This document shows positions 11,346 to 25,347 of a stretch of 64,000 nt of DNA, in pieces. The stretch is from Adenanthera pavonina. Lineage: Eukaryota > Streptophyta > Magnoliopsida > Fabales > Fabaceae. Location of the stretch: assembly GCA_026686845.1 (NCBI GenBank), contig JAIVEN010000012.1, forward strand, positions 5,086,501 to 5,150,500, read 5' to 3'. The stretch's first letter is position 1, and each line of letters opens with the position of its first letter. The position numbers were made by a program, and so were the translations under genes. Below the pieces are notes generated by a model. That model searched no databases. It worked only from the letters and a program-made list of their open reading frames with translations, and was not told the DNA's origin.

Positions 11346-12693
11346 AGTGGGCTTCTTATAATGCCTCAGTACAACTAGATGCTCTATTCCAAGAGCTTAT
11401 AATCTCACTCTCTGCAGTCCATTTAAATGCTTCCCAAATCCCTTGTGAATCCCCTCACAAGAAAATATTTCTTCCAGATAAAGATAAGATTAATTATAGT
11501 AAAAGAACTCTCTAATTTAGAGTGTATATGAAAGTTGAAGTACAAGATATGAAATATGTGAGAGCAGAAGACTTTTACTCAAGAATTTTGTAGAGTTTCT
11601 GTATATACAATGTAAAATTATTACCCACATCTTCAAATGAAGTTCTATTTATAGATTTATATCTTAACTATACGTTAGAGACAAGATCTAACTATTAGAG
11701 ATATTACCCAATGGTTACTCTAAAAAACTATCCGTTCACCAACCGCATTTAATACATCTGACATTCAAAGTTTGAATTTTAGTGTGTCAATAGATGAATT
11801 TTGTAAAGACTGTAAGCTAAAAACTTTAACGTTGAACCTTGAAGTTTGTCTATTCTAAAACAAAATTCGAATTTTCATCTTTGGCAAATGTTTCTATGTT
11901 GGAACATACAAATTTTCAAGTTTAAAGTTCTTCTGGTAAGTGTGAACAGTTGTTCTATATTACTATAGTGCCTTCGAAGTTTGAATTTTAGTGCCCAAAA
12001 TTTGTTTATCAGTGGGCAACTCAATATGGTACAATAGTTCTTTTTTTTGAAATTCGAATTTTCAAATACCAAACTTCATCTGTCAAGGAGATCTCTTATT
12101 AGATCTAATTCAAATTTTGAATTTCTAAATACTAAAATTCATATAACAAAAGACTATCATAACAGACTTGCAAACTATCTTTCCAAAGTTCAAATTTTCA
12201 AAATCAAAGTTCATCTGTCAGAGGACTAACTTAGAACTTTTTTTTAAACTTTATTTTCAGATGAACTTTAACATATCTTCAAACGAATTTTTTATTTTTC
12301 ATAGTTTCTGTTTTACTTGAAATTCAAATTTTCAAAGATGAAATTCATTTGTCAGAGGGATCTCTTTTCTGACTAACATATTTTCACTTCGAAGTTTGAA
12401 TTTCAGATGCCAAAATTTTAATTTTCAAAGTAACAAATTAAGTTTGACACTTTCAAAATTTGTCTGATAGTGGATATTTTTCAAATACTTCATGAGTTAT
12501 CGTAAAAACACATTTTTAACACATTCTCTTGCAAGATCAAAGTCTTTTACTCATTTGAATTCAATAAGAAATTCTATATCTAATCTTATACTTATTTTTT
12601 TTGGATTTCTTCACTTGACATCTTTTATACACCTTTGATATCTTCCTTTCAAGCTCTAGTTGGTTTGGAATTATCAAAACACTTAATTCAACA
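11346..12693 (-). repeat. Fragment of a second copia LTR (A') fused to element A
   Basis: From AGTGGGCTTCTT the sequence restarts at a point that in LTR C lies about 235 bp inside (13650), and runs to the proper LTR end ATTCAACA at 12693. It has its own TATA-type box (near 11645-11660) and U3 palindromes, but is more diverged (AATTTGAATT forms). It is therefore another LTR lacking its inner end, joined to the A LTR by a deletion. Confidence 0.85.
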
Positions 12694-15600
12694 TTATAGT
12701 GGTTTGCATCTCTAAGAATCATTAACATCTTAAAGTTCATGGAAAAAATATAAAACTGGAATTTGGATGTACCAATTTATACAGTTTATTCGTCCAATTT
12801 TACTATTCATTTTTCTTTCCAAAATCTGTCCAATTTCTGAGCCACAAATTTGAGCATTTATTTCTCATAATACACAAAGCCAATTCATACATTATTTATA
12901 TCATTTGAAATCTATGCATGTATATTTTCTAATCATATATACATTGTACATTTATTACATATGTACTGAACAATAGGATATCATTTACCTTTAGTATACC
13001 AAAATTGTTTAACATTGAACAATTTTGGGAAATCAATCATAGCTCCCATTATACAATTCCAAATAGGGTCGAACTAATGCCAAAATATTCCTAAGACATA
13101 GCTCTACACATTCATATAAATATCTGAATTTTTAGAATATGGTACAATTTTATACAAGGCCTAAAAGTTAGTCAGTAATTACAGCTAAAAATAGTTTCCA
13201 TCTTTTGACCCTTAAATTCCTTAAGCCATAACTTATTCGAAACTAAGCCAAATCATACAAAATATATTCTGCCTTAGAGATTATCATATCCTCTAACTAG
13301 AAAAATCATATTTTGGCTCATTTCCCTTATTCTAAACATTTACATGCCATAAATTACCAATAAAGGAATCATTCATACTATTACAATCTCATTTTCATTT
13401 CATAGCTCAACATTGTTAGATATTGCTGGCTTCCCAAGAAGGGGTGAATTGGGAAGATTAAAATTTTCTGCAAAACTTTTAAGAAAGTGAGGAAAGCAAA
13501 GGTGACAGTAAAACAAAGTATAAATGAATAATCAGAGAAAGCAGTAATAGAGAAGGGAAGACACATATGTTTATCCTGGTTCGGTCTATCAATCTTGACC
13601 TACGTCCAGTCCCCAAGCCACCAGTTGAGATTTTTCACTATCTTGCAAGAATTCAGTGGGCTTCTTGCAAATGCCACAGTACAGCGTTGATGCTCTGTTT
13701 TAGAGCTCACACTTTCTCTCTTTGCACTGTAGCTAAGTGCTTCCCCAATCCCTTGTGATATCCCCTCACAAGAAAATCTTTCTTTCAAATGAAGATAAGA
13801 TTATTTACAATGAATAAACTCTCTTAATCAGAGTGTATATGAAAGTTGGAGTACATATATTGAAGTATGAATGAGTAAAAGACTTTGAGTAAATGATTTG
13901 GCAGAGTTTCAGTATATACAAGGTTAAAATCGTTACCCACACCTTCAAATGATGCTATATTTATAGATTTAGGTCTTAACTATACGTTAGAGACAAAATC
14001 TATCCATTGGAGAAGTTACCCAATGGTTACTCTGAAAAACTATCCATTCACCAACCGCATTTAATGCTTCTGACACTCAAAGTTCGAATTTTGGTTGGCC
14101 AACAAACGAATTTCACAGAGACCGAAAGCTAAAGACTTCAACGTTGAACATTCGAAGTTCGTCTGTCATGAAGCAAAGTTTGAATTTTGGTCTTTGGAAA
14201 ATGTTTATATGTTGTAACATACGAATTTTCAAGTAAAAAGTTCTTCTTAAATGTGTGAACAGTAGTTCCATTTTGCTACAGTGCCTTCAAAATTTGAATT
14301 TTGATACTCAAAATTCATCTGTCAGAGGGTAGTTCAATAAGGTACAACAGTTCAACTATTTCAAAATTCGAATGTTAAAACTTCAAAGTTTGTCTATCAG
14401 AGATGTCTCTTTTCAGACTTAATATAAAGTTTGAATTTCTGAGTACTATCATTCGTATGTTAACATATCATTATAACAGACTCACAAGCTTTGTTTCTGA
14501 AATTCAAATTTTCATGTTCAAAGTTCGTCTGTCAAAGAAAGCTCTTTTCAGACAAGTATCCAAATTTGAATTTCTCAAGTAAAAATTCATTTGTCAGAGA
14601 AGCCTCTTTCTAGACTTGTTCATTTTCAATACGAAATTCGAATTTTCGAAGCCAAAGTTCGAATTTTCAAAATAGCATATCAGTATAAGTATTTCAAACT
14701 TCATCTGTTAGTGGGTGTTTTTCAAATATAACATAGAATCATAGTTTTAAAACATCTTTTTGCCAAATCAAAGTCTTTTACTCAATTTAAACAAGGCTGT
14801 AGATTCTACATCTATTCTTGTGCTGGTTTTTCTTGAATTTCTCCACTTGAGATCATTTGTGCACCTTTGATGTCTTCTTTCCAAGCTCTAGAAAGTTGGT
14901 TTGGAATCATCAAAACACTTGATTTAACAAACATCAATTTGCATGCTCTTCTATATATCCTATGGCTTTGCATTACATCATTTATACATAACCATAACAT
15001 AATATATGAAACATGCTTCATCATCAAGCATCATTCTAATGTGAATATTAACTTGCTTTCCATCAATTTCTCCTTCCTTGGGCTTTCATTCATTGCATCA
15101 TATGTCCTTTGCATGGTTAGTGACTTGGAGAGTGAGATTAAGAAATCTTAGTAGTAAACTTGCGCATGCAATTACATCACATCACATTAAAACATTAAGA
15201 GCATTGTACAATTTCATCAAATATATAAGAATACCATGTTGGCTAACAAAGTTTCAACATTTCAACTTAGAAATAGGACATTTCGGGCATAGCCCTCACT
15301 AAATAAATAGCTAGCTAGTTAAGAAAACACTCATAGCAACAACATGGCAACATTATCATATTGTAAAACATATATAAATATTATCGTGCAATATAACCAT
15401 GCTAAATCAACTCATTCTCAATAAACTTTCTTAAGGATCACTTGAATCCTAAAAATTCATACTTCATATTATTGGTTCAAACTTGAAAACATAACCTTCC
15501 CTTTACTAATTCATGTGTGAGGAATCCATTTTTACCATGAGTTTCAAGAAATTCCAACCCTTTATACCCTTTGCAAGTGAAGGAATTTCATGATTTCATC

Positions 15601-16716
15601 CTTAAAACTCATGCAAACTTACTTTCTTACATCATTTGTACGCTTTCTCTTGTCTTACTTTCATGAAAACCTAACCCTTTTCATGATTACCCATCTTGGT
15701 TGATACTTAAACCTAGAAGGAGAGGATGAAAACTCATCTATTCTACCTTAAACTCATGCAAAACTAACTTAGAATAGAAGGAGAATACTTACCTCAACTT
15801 GCTTTCTTGGCCCTTTGCTTTGCTTCCTTCCTTTCCTCCTTCTTCGTCCTTTTTCCTTCTCTCTCTCACTTATTTTTCAGCATTTTCTCTCTCCTTTTCC
15901 CTTGTGAATTTTGTTCAAATGAGGGAGTATGCAAGGGTATATATAAACCTTATAAACTCACCAAAATCATCAAAGTGTCCTTGATGTTTATGGCCAAAAA
16001 TAGTTGCTTCCTAGGGTTGGCTTCTTAAACATTAAAATATTCTTTTCCAACACATATAAATATTAGCCAGTAAGAGAGCAATATTTTCTTCCTATGCAGT
16101 ATATCTTCCTTGATTCAGATAAATCACGTATTTACCAAAAATATTTGGACATTTTCTAGGTATTTTATAGTATTTATTAATACTATTTACTTATTAATAT
16201 GCATAAAAAATTATACTAGTTTAGGATTTGTATTTACCTTATTAGTTGTCCCAAATTGTATTTATGTAGGGCCCATATACTTTCTTTTTCTTTTTCTTTT
16301 CTATGGGGCCTAAATCTCTTTTTCTTTTTACTATTATGTTCCTTTATATTTTGCAGTTCTATCATTTTTAAATTGCACTTTTTGAGCTCAATTCATACTT
16401 CTAAAATGGTCTAGCATGTCAAGAGGTCCATCTACACACACATATATGTCATTTTCTACAACTTTCAGAAATAATTCCAATAAAAAACTAAATTTGGAAT
16501 TTATTCCAATTATGGACTAAAAATAATTCTTTCTAAGGACAATAAGGAAAATTAATTCCTACTAAGGACCAAATATATGAAATTGCCATTTTACCCCTTG
16601 TAATATTCTCACAATATTTCACATGTGGCATCTTTTCCAATCATGCTTTTAGCACATTCATATAAGGCATATCCTAATCACCCTTTAAACATAGTTATAA
16701 AAATACAGATGTTACA
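12694..16716 (-). repeat. R-family LTR-like repeat, copy R3 (host of solo LTR C)
   Basis: A non-coding, AT-rich unit. Its minus-strand start is at 16716 (plus strand ends GATGTTACA, the mirror of the TGTAACAT start). The purine-rich leader and splice-donor-like GAGGTAAGTAT lie around 15785-15890. It aligns by eye with R2 (for example the AATTTTACTATTC region near 12795 with that near 22765). Its other end is cut off by A'. Short pyrimidine-rich frames near 15800 are chance. Confidence 0.7.
13414..14929 (-). mobile_element. Solo copia LTR C
   Basis: 1516 bp from TGTTAGATATTGCTGG to GATTTAACA, flanked by the perfect 5 bp duplication AACAT (13409-13413 and 14930-14934). It has the conserved inner block (13571-13640), a TATA-type box (about 13957-13975), the AACCGCATTTAATGC box and U3 palindromes. 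No internal region follows, so the element was reduced to one LTR by recombination between its LTRs. Confidence 0.93.
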
Positions 16717-18360
16717 AGAAGGCCCATTGGTCCACACCATCCACATCACATCATAATCACCCTTTACTAATCCACCTAACCACCTTTCTTGGAAATTACC
16801 TCCATACCCCTTCCTAAAGCCCTAAACACCTAACCTAACTCATTTGGCCTCATGATTTAGATTTTAAAAAAGAGAATTTCATGCTCTTCCTCAGCTTCAA
16901 AGGGTTCTCCATCGTTCTCACTCATTCCTCTTGACCAATCCCTAAATCTACCTTAATTTCTACTGATTTCTCATATTTTCTCATCAAATCCTTCCATCTC
17001 TTCCCCATTTCATCTCTTTCCTTCCATTTTTCCACTCAAATTGCATCTAAATCTCTCTTAATTAGGTTTGGGATGAGGTGATTCAAGGGACAACAGTTGT
17101 GAATTTGTGGAAGCTGATTTGAAGGAAGCAAGTAATCTTATGGTGGTTTCAAGCAATTGATTGTTGTTTTTTTTCAATTGAGCTCATGTGCAGCATTGTG
17201 TCCTGCTTCTCTACCTTAGATTCAACTTGTTTCATGGTTAAGGAGTAAGATTTGGTGGTTGATCTTCAATGGAGCTTGGGAGGATGTTATGAAGGTGCAA
17301 GAACATACAGAGCTACTAAGGGGAATTCTTACTCTACTCACTTTTCCATCTTTCTACTTAGTTTGTCTATTGGATTTCTTTTGTATCCTAGGTTAGATTG
17401 ATCGATTGGAATTTTTAATTTACTATTTGTTGGATTATGTGAAACTTATTCCATTGAGAGTATATTGGTTGGTGTAATTGAATTGATATCTTTATGTTAA
17501 TGCCATGGTATTTTTTAGCTTACTATACTCTTGTCTCTAGCCTTGATTTAGGTATCTTGAATGCATGGTTAGTAGATTAGGATAGCTAAATTGATGATTT
17601 AGATAAGTTGTATAGTTAGTTGTTAATGGTATTGAGCTAAATTGATCAAAGCATGACAAGAGAATTGATAGAAATTCAATTGATCAACTTAAGGCTTAGT
17701 AATGAATAATGCCTTCCAAGTGTTTGATTAAGTGCTTGGGTGAAATTGATACATGAAATTGGCTAAGTTAAATACTTGAAATGAAGGATTTTAATTGGAT
17801 TGCATGTTCTCTTTCATTATTAAGCCATTGTCTTTTGAAATCCCCTAGTAGAACTCTTAAGAGCTTGGTGATTAATATCTTTCCAAGTGAAGTTGAGGAT
17901 CACCACATTCATTTGCATTGTCAAGAACCCTTCCATTCTCTAGTTTCAAATTTTATTCTTAGTCTTGCATGGTCATTTTCTTAGTTTTAATTCATTGTTC
18001 TCTTGCATTTTAATTAAACTAAAACCCCCTTCTCATAGCCTTAACTTAGGAGATTGCATTGCATTTAGTTCAAGAATCATTCCATCATCAAAATCATTCC
18101 ATTAACATCTTAATTTATTCATTCCATCAAACATTCATCCATCCTTAGCTCATTAGTTTCATGCATATTAGTTCTTAATTTAAACTTAGGTAGCTTGCAT
18201 TTAGGTTTAATTGCATTAGTTTAACACCTCTTAAACTCTCATAATCACTCTCAATTGTTTTCCTCTAGTAAGAAATGACCTATGATCATCCACTATGCTA
18301 TGTTCCTTTGTATCCTTGTTTAATTGAAATTAACCTCGCAACAAGGTTCAGTTTCATTGA
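16717..18360 (+). repeat. S-family remnant (S1), probable Ty3/Gypsy-type LTR
   Basis: No reading frame. It is recognised because it resembles 56280-56853 plus 59390-60035 in order and wording (a CCATCCA...CACATCA opening, a pyrimidine-rich stretch, then a stretch sharing GTGTTTGATTA with 59830). The Gypsy assignment is a guess from its general look; edges are approximate, especially the right one. Confidence 0.4.
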
Positions 18361-18897
18361 ACCTAAACTTTGACATTATGCAAACTAAGTTCTATAATGA
18401 ATTCCTTGACCTTCCTTAACTATTTTGCATGCTAGGAACTCATTGAAATATTGATTCCATGAAAAACTTCTTCCCTCCTTTACTTCTCTTCTTAGCCAAA
18501 ACATGGCCTCATGGGAAGCCAAAGGGAAAACTCAAACTTTTGGCCATTCTTTCATGCAATCTAGGCTTTATGCATTATCACAAACTCTACCCCAAGAGCC
18601 TTGCTTTGGCTGAGACCTAGGAGGCAATAAAGGAGGAAGAAAATGTTTCAAACCCTAACCCAAATCATGTTAAACAAGAAGGAAAGAAATACTAGACAGA
18701 TTGAAAGAAGAGACTTACCTTTGGAGACCTTGAGTTTGCCTTCCTTTCCTTCCTTCTTCTCCTCCTCTTCTTCTCTTCCTTCTCTCTTCTTTCTTCTTCA
18801 CCATCTTGGCCTCCCTCTCTCTCTATCTCACACCACTTCCTTTCTCTCTAACCCTCCCAATGGTTTGTAAAATAAGCAAGGAAGGGAGGGGTCTTAC
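18360..18897 (-). repeat. R-family copy R0, left part
   Basis: The minus strand shows the purine-rich leader followed by AGGTAAGT (plus-strand ACTTACCT at 18712-18719), as in other R copies. It is split from its start (26091-26819) by R1. The left edge is uncertain, and no matching target duplication was found for R0. Confidence 0.5.
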
Positions 18898-19669
18898 TGT
18901 AACATTCCTAAATGACTAAATATTAGAAAATGTAATGAGAAAATTTGAGATACAACAATAGACATAAAAAGGGGTAAAAAAGTCATTTATCGAGTCAGGG
19001 ATATAAAATTCAAAAATTACATTTTTGTTACATTTTTTCCCTAAGTAAAAGAATTTCTTACATTTTAGCCCTTGAGAAAAATTACCAAAAAGAACCTGAA
19101 AGAATGAAAATTTGCATTTTTCTCAGGTCAGGGGTAGTTTCATAATTATTAAAAATTTATGTTAAACTCAAGCTCATGACATACTGAACCCCATGGAATA
19201 GTGCATTAGACTTAATGAAATCAATTTAGATGAAATTTGATTTCAAAATACAGTAGAAATTATACTACAAAAGTAAAAGTACCGTAAGCCCCACAAAAAT
19301 TTGAAAAAATGAAAGGCAAATTACATGGACCCACACAGATGTTTTAGGATATAGGATATTAAAGGGAACACATATTTGTATCCATAAAGTAATTAATACT
19401 GCAAAAAGTAATTTTATTAGGACAACAATAAAATAATCAATAGAAGATATAACTAGACTAAAAAAATTATGCAGTATTTTAAATAATATTGTCCCTCCAT
19501 ATGGTGCCACATGTCATCCCACATGTGATAAAATTGCCTTATTTAATTAATATTGAGAAAACATAATTGTTAAGCTTTCAAAATGTAACTTAACCTAGCC
19601 ATTAACTTGTGTTAAGTATGCTTAAGTCTTCTCCTCCTTCACTTGCACGACATACACATTAGAAAGGAG

Positions 19670-19780
19670 AAAGAGAAGCTGCAGCCAAGTGAGGAGAAGG
19701 GAGAGCTCATGGAAGAGAAAAGAAGGAAAGAAAAAGAGAAGAAAGAAAAGAAGGAAAAATCAAGAAAAAATTTGTAAGTG
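19670..19780 (+). promoter_or_regulatory. Purine-rich leader and splice-donor-like site of R1
   Basis: An almost pure A/G stretch followed by TTTGTAAGTG. The same order (TATA-like box, A/G leader, GTAAG) is present in R3, R0, R6, R5 and R7, and weaker in R8. If these units are LTRs, this is the transcribed leader and a donor for a spliced RNA; this is inference. Confidence 0.45.
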
Positions 19781-20605
19781 ATCCTTAAGCATTCTAGGCT
19801 AGTTTCTAGTGGTTTGAGTTGATTGGAAAGATATTTTCTCTTCTCCCCTTACTATTATTGATTCAACCAAGCATGATTTAAGGGTGGGAAAGTGTTTTTG
19901 TTTCATAAACTTGAGAGAACACATGAGATAACACAAAAGAAACAAGTTCTGGTAAGTTTAAAGCAAGGTTTTGGAAAAACCATTTCTTCCCTCTATATGG
20001 TGCATTTTGGCTAGACTAGTAGGGAGAGTTAGAGTTGGAATTTCATTAATTTGATGCCAAAAATGGTTTCCCCATGGTGTAAAACCTTAAAAACAAGTGT
20101 TAGTTCAAAGATAAAGCTTAAGTTTAACAATGTTGAGATTTAGGGTTTTGGTAGAGACTTTTTGAATTAAGACTTGTAATCAGTAGCTTGAGCTAGTGTT
20201 TAATGTTGTTTAGGGACTTAAGAAAGCTTGAGAAAGCAAGTGGAATCATTGGAAGCAAAGGATATAGCTAAGGATATCACCAAAGGTAACTAAGTGCATA
20301 GTATTGCTTTATGTTCTTTCATTGTTTTTCTATGATAAAATTATGTTGTCATATTATTATTGTATTTTCTTTGATTGGTTCTGGCTATAAACTAAGGGGT
20401 TCTATTCTCCAGGGTATCCATTTTTTAAGCTATTATTCTGCTAAAATTTCTATGATCAATATGGTATTTTGATGTTTATGTGAATCAATGTGAATTTTTT
20501 TTTTTGTGAAATGAATGACATAAATGCATGAAATGTAACTTGCTATTAGGATTTTATAATCTCATTCCCGAAGTTCCCGAATGTTAGATTCAAGAGATGG
20601 CAAGA

Positions 20606-23600
20606 TGTAACACCTTAACTCATGACCATATTACCCATGTATTAGACCTTACTATAGCCAATTGATCATATTTAAAAGCTTGAATCACATGATAGATTAA
20701 AGTAGAAAAATTTTCTTTTGTCAAGTTACTATTTATTTAGTCAACCTTTTTTCCCAGGTAAAATTTGAAAATTCGTAACTAATTATAGAAAAATTGTATC
20801 AATTAGATTCAGTCTCTAAAAATAGCTTAAGATCTCATCTACATGGAAAAAATATGAAATAGTATGTGTTAGCAAGGCTGACTTTCCAAGAGGGGGGTGA
20901 ATTGGGAAGATTGAGATTTTTCTGCACAAAGTGAAGTGGGTGAAGATATCACAGTGTAATGAGAATAACAAGTAAAACAGAGCAAGCTGATAAGTAAGGA
21001 TAAGGAGAGGAAGACTCAGTGATTTATCCTGGTTCGGTCTATCTACTTAACCTACGTCCAGTCCCCAAGACAACTCTTGAGACTTATCCACTATACAGCA
21101 AGAATTTCAACGGGCTTCTTGCTAATGCCACAATACACGAGTATGCTCTGTTTATGAGCTCTCTCAAACTCTCCAAGCACTTTCACTATGTGCTTCCCAA
21201 TCCCCTTGTGATTTCCCCTCACAAGTAAATCTATCTTCCAGATGAAGAGTAGATTGATTACAATGAATAACTCTCTTGAAAAGAGTATATATGAAAGTTA
21301 AAGTACAGATATTGAAGTTGAGAGGGAAAAAGCTCTTGAGAAGAAGTTTTGACAGAAATTCGGTATATACAAGTTAGATTCGTTACCCACAACTTCAAAT
21401 GTTGTTGTATTTATAGATTTAGGTCTCAAATGTCCGTTAGAGACTTAATCTATCCGTTGGAGAAGTTATCCAACGGTTATTCTGAAAAACTATCCGTTAA
21501 CCAACCGCATTTAATGCTTCTGACATACTGAAATTCGAATTTTGGTTGGTCAACAGACGAATTTCGAAGAACCGAAGGTTAAAGCTTCCAACGTTGAAAT
21601 ACTAAAGTTCGTCTGTCCATGAAGTGAAATTCGAATTTTGAAACTTGTAGAACATTTTCACAATGTGACATACGAATTTTCAAGAGAAGAGTTTTTCGGT
21701 TAAGTGTGAACAGTGTTTTCAATTTGCTACAGTGCCCTAGAAATTCGAATTTTGGAAACCCAAAATTCATCTGTTCCCAGTATGTTAAAAGGAGGCATAG
21801 TAGTTCATTTTCTTCAAAATACGAATGTTGAAGAGTGAAGTTCGTCTGTCAGAGAGACTCTTTTCAGACTAACTTTATCATTCGAATATTGCAAGTTCAC
21901 ATCATTCGTATGTCAATGTTTCATTTCAACAGACTCAAGAACTTAGCTTCTAAAATTTGAATTTTGATGTTCAAAGTTCGTCTGTCAGAGAGCAGTTTTG
22001 AAACTTAAATCATTCTTGATCTCAGATGAACTTTAACACAGTTTCAGACGAATTTCTTCTATTTTCTCAAGTTTTGTTTTGTCTGAAATTCGAATTTTGA
22101 AGATCCGAAGTTCGTCTGTTTCAAGGAAACTTCTTTCAGACTTAGATGAAAATTTGAATGTTGGGAAGCCAAAATTCGTCTGTCAGAGAGCATTTATCAA
22201 ACTCAAATTCTTTTTGATTTTAGATGCACTTTATCATAGTTTCAGACGAATTTCTTCGGTTTTCACAAACTTCATTTTACTTGAAATTCGAATTTTGAAA
22301 GTGTGAAGTTCGTCTGTTACGAAAAAGGCTTCTTTCAGGTTTTTATGAAAATTCAAATTTTGAACAACCAAAATTCGTCTGACAGAGAGTCATCTCTTCA
22401 GACTTATTCAGTTTTAGCTCGAAATTCGAATTTCCTAAAGCAAAGTTCGAATTTCCAACTTGACAGTTAAGTTTAAACTTTCAAACTTCGTCTGCTTGTG
22501 GGTGTTTTTCAAATAAGTCAAGATTCAACACAAAATCAAGGTTTGAAAATATCTTTTTCTCAAATCAAAATCTTTTACCCAATCACAACTAAAACTAAAG
22601 ATCCTACAAAAGATCTAGCAGCAAATACTCAGAAAATCTTCACTTGGAACAACTTTGATCTCCTTTGATATCTTCAATCCGAGCTCTTGAGTGTTGGTTT
22701 GGAATCATCAAAACTCTTGATTCAACAGTATGTTAATCATGTCCATTAGTATAGTTTATTGCACAAATTTACTATTCAAATGGTCATTTTTCTCTCTTTC
22801 AGGATTTTGACCATAACTTTAAAAATTCATATCTAACACTATATTGAGCCAAATAATGCATTATATATGCCATTGGAAATATCTATATCTCTACTTACAA
22901 TGATATTTTTCTTATACATTTATTTAACTTATGCAGAGCATGATTCTCACTTAAATCACTAAGAGTCATAACCTCACTTTTACTAGAATAGTTCTAGGAA
23001 AACATGCATAACTCCCATTATATAGCTACAATTACTCTCAAACCAATGGCATATTAAACTTAAAACATAGATATTTTCATAACATATACCACTGAATTTT
23101 TGGAGCACGGTAAAATTTTATGCTATTTTTCAAATAAGCAGTACTTACAAATAAAATATGATGTTTTCCAACTCTATCCAGGTTTTAAAGCTAAATTTAA
23201 AAAATTTATGAAAATTTTCACAATGATCCAAATCAAGCTCTCTTTCATTTGTTGGAAAGCCCTCACTGTGTAATTTTTAAAAATATATGACACTCATAGG
23301 TTACATCACATTTCAAATGAACAGTAACTGCATAACCATTAGATGCTCAGATTAGCCAGAATATGTCATGACATTGCAAGGGGCTTACATACTTCACACA
23401 TATAGTTCAAACTTGTCCCAATTATATTTATATCATCATAAGGGACATACAAGAACATGCTTTCATATATCTCATGCAATATTACATAAAATTCTTCAAA
23501 ATACAGATTCATAGCCTAATAACAACATAAATAATCAATCTCTTCTCCTTTCTCCTTTGCTCTTTAGATTCCATTACCATAGCTTGTCTCTAAACATGTT

Positions 23601-25347
23601 GATACTTAGGGTGATGAGATTAATACAATCTCAGTAACAAGTTATATTCATGCATTATGTTATTCATTTCACAAAAAAATCACATTTGATCACATTAAAT
23701 CATATAAACCAATAAATTGCCATATAATTCATAAAATATTCGATAGTATAACAACTTAAAAAGTGGACATCCCAGGGAATAAATATTGCATCCAAAACCA
23801 GTCAAGAAATCACAATCCACAATATGGGAACCAGTTTGCATCAAAGCAAAACAATAAAATAACATAAGTAAGAATATATAAACTTAGCTACCTTTGATGA
23901 CTTCCCTTAGCTATCCTCTTCAAACCAAAGCTTCCTCTAGCTCTCTCAAGGTTCCTCAAATCCCTAATCAACATTAAACAATGGCTCAAGACACTAATTT
24001 CATAATACAAGGCACAAAGCTCATATAGAACCATTAAAACCCTTAAAAGTCCATTTTGTCTATCTTAACTTGTATCATGAAGCATACACTTGTCTTTAAT
24101 GTTTTTGGCCATGCAGAATCCATTTTTTTGCATCAAAACGATGAAATTCCCACTCTAAGATGGCCTAATACCCTAAGCAAAATTCTGATCCTAGGAAGAA
24201 AAATGGATTTTCCATAAACTTGCTTCAAAACATACCTAACTTACTTTGCCTTACAAAAACTCACAATTTCTCATGCTTTTATGGCTTAAAAACATCATTT
24301 CTTGCCTAAACCATGTCTTGTACAAAATTTACAAAGGTTGGAGAAGGAAGAAACTCCATGAAAACCAAGGTATACAAGCATGAAACTATGATAAATCACT
24401 TAAGAATTGCAAGTAGGTATCTTAACGATTTTCTTGAATTTCTTTCTATTTTTCCCTTCGTCTTTTTGTACTTCCCTTCCTCTCATCATTTTGGTAGAGT
24501 TTCCTTTCTCATTCCATGTGTGAATTTTGTTCATGGGAGGACGAGCAATTATAGACAAGTATAACCATGGTTAAAGGCTTGGTTTGCTTACTTTTTCCAC
24601 CTCAAGTTAAGTTAGTTAACCTTTGTTAGTCAAAACTTATCCATTAAGGCTTCAATTTAGTCACATGGCTATTGACTAGGCATCCCATTCTTGAGGGGAT
24701 ATTGTCTCCAAAATACAATATAATTTTTCAGTCTAGTAATATCCTGTGTTAGTTACTTTATACTTGGATCCGTAATGTTACTTTTGAAGTATAATTTCAC
24801 TTTATTGGAACAGGAATAACACAAACTTTTGTCTCACATTACTTTATTATCATGTCTCTATAAAGCTCCTTTTGTAGTGTCCAACTGCTTTTCTTTTTAC
24901 CCTTTAAGCTTTTGCAAATCAAAATACTACTTTATTGGCAAAAAGTCACTACTAAATTTTCAGCACTGATTATTTCTTTATTCTTAATTATTAACCCTCA
25001 GTGCCATATACCATTGGACTCATCTCATCAAGAGCTTCATTTTGACAGTAATTTTGCATATTTATAACATTACCCCTTAATCCTGGATAAAATTATAATT
25101 TTTAATTCTTTTGGGTCATTAGCTGTAATTTTTTTCCAAAACTATTTTAGCTTTCTTCTCCATGTGATTTTTATTGCTTAGGGACCAAACTATAATTTTT
25201 ATAATTTCTAGGGCTAAAAATGTAATTTTCTTCTTTTTGTCCAATCAGGAAAGATGACTTTTTACCCTATTTCATATAAAATAGTGTCTATCTATTTTTG
25301 TAAATTTCTTATGCATTTTTAGTTATTTAATTTTTAGGAATGTTACA
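20606..25347 (-). repeat. R-family copy R2 (interrupted by solo LTR D)
   Basis: On the plus strand it runs from TGTAACACC (20606) to GGAATGTTACA (25347). The flanks are CAAGA (20601-20605) and CAAAA (25348-25352), a 4/5 match, and R1 sequence resumes across them. Net length about 2.9 kb after removing D. No coding capacity; the small frames near 24313 are chance. Confidence 0.75.
20867..22727 (-). mobile_element. Solo copia LTR D
   Basis: 1861 bp from TGTTAGCAAGGCTGAC to GATTCAACA with a perfect 5 bp duplication GTATG (20862-20866 and 22728-22732). It is closest to the LTRs of element B and about the same length as B's 5' LTR (1860). It holds seven exact ATTCGAAT cores (near 21532, 21628, 21731, 21887, 22087, 22285 and 22421), many followed by TTCGTCTGTCAGAGAG. 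TATA box near 21405-21421. Confidence 0.94.

Noticed and set aside
15799..16028. Ser/Phe/Leu-rich small frames, also near 18643 and 26244
   Set aside because: They lie on the pyrimidine strand of the R-family purine leaders or in AT-rich repeat DNA.
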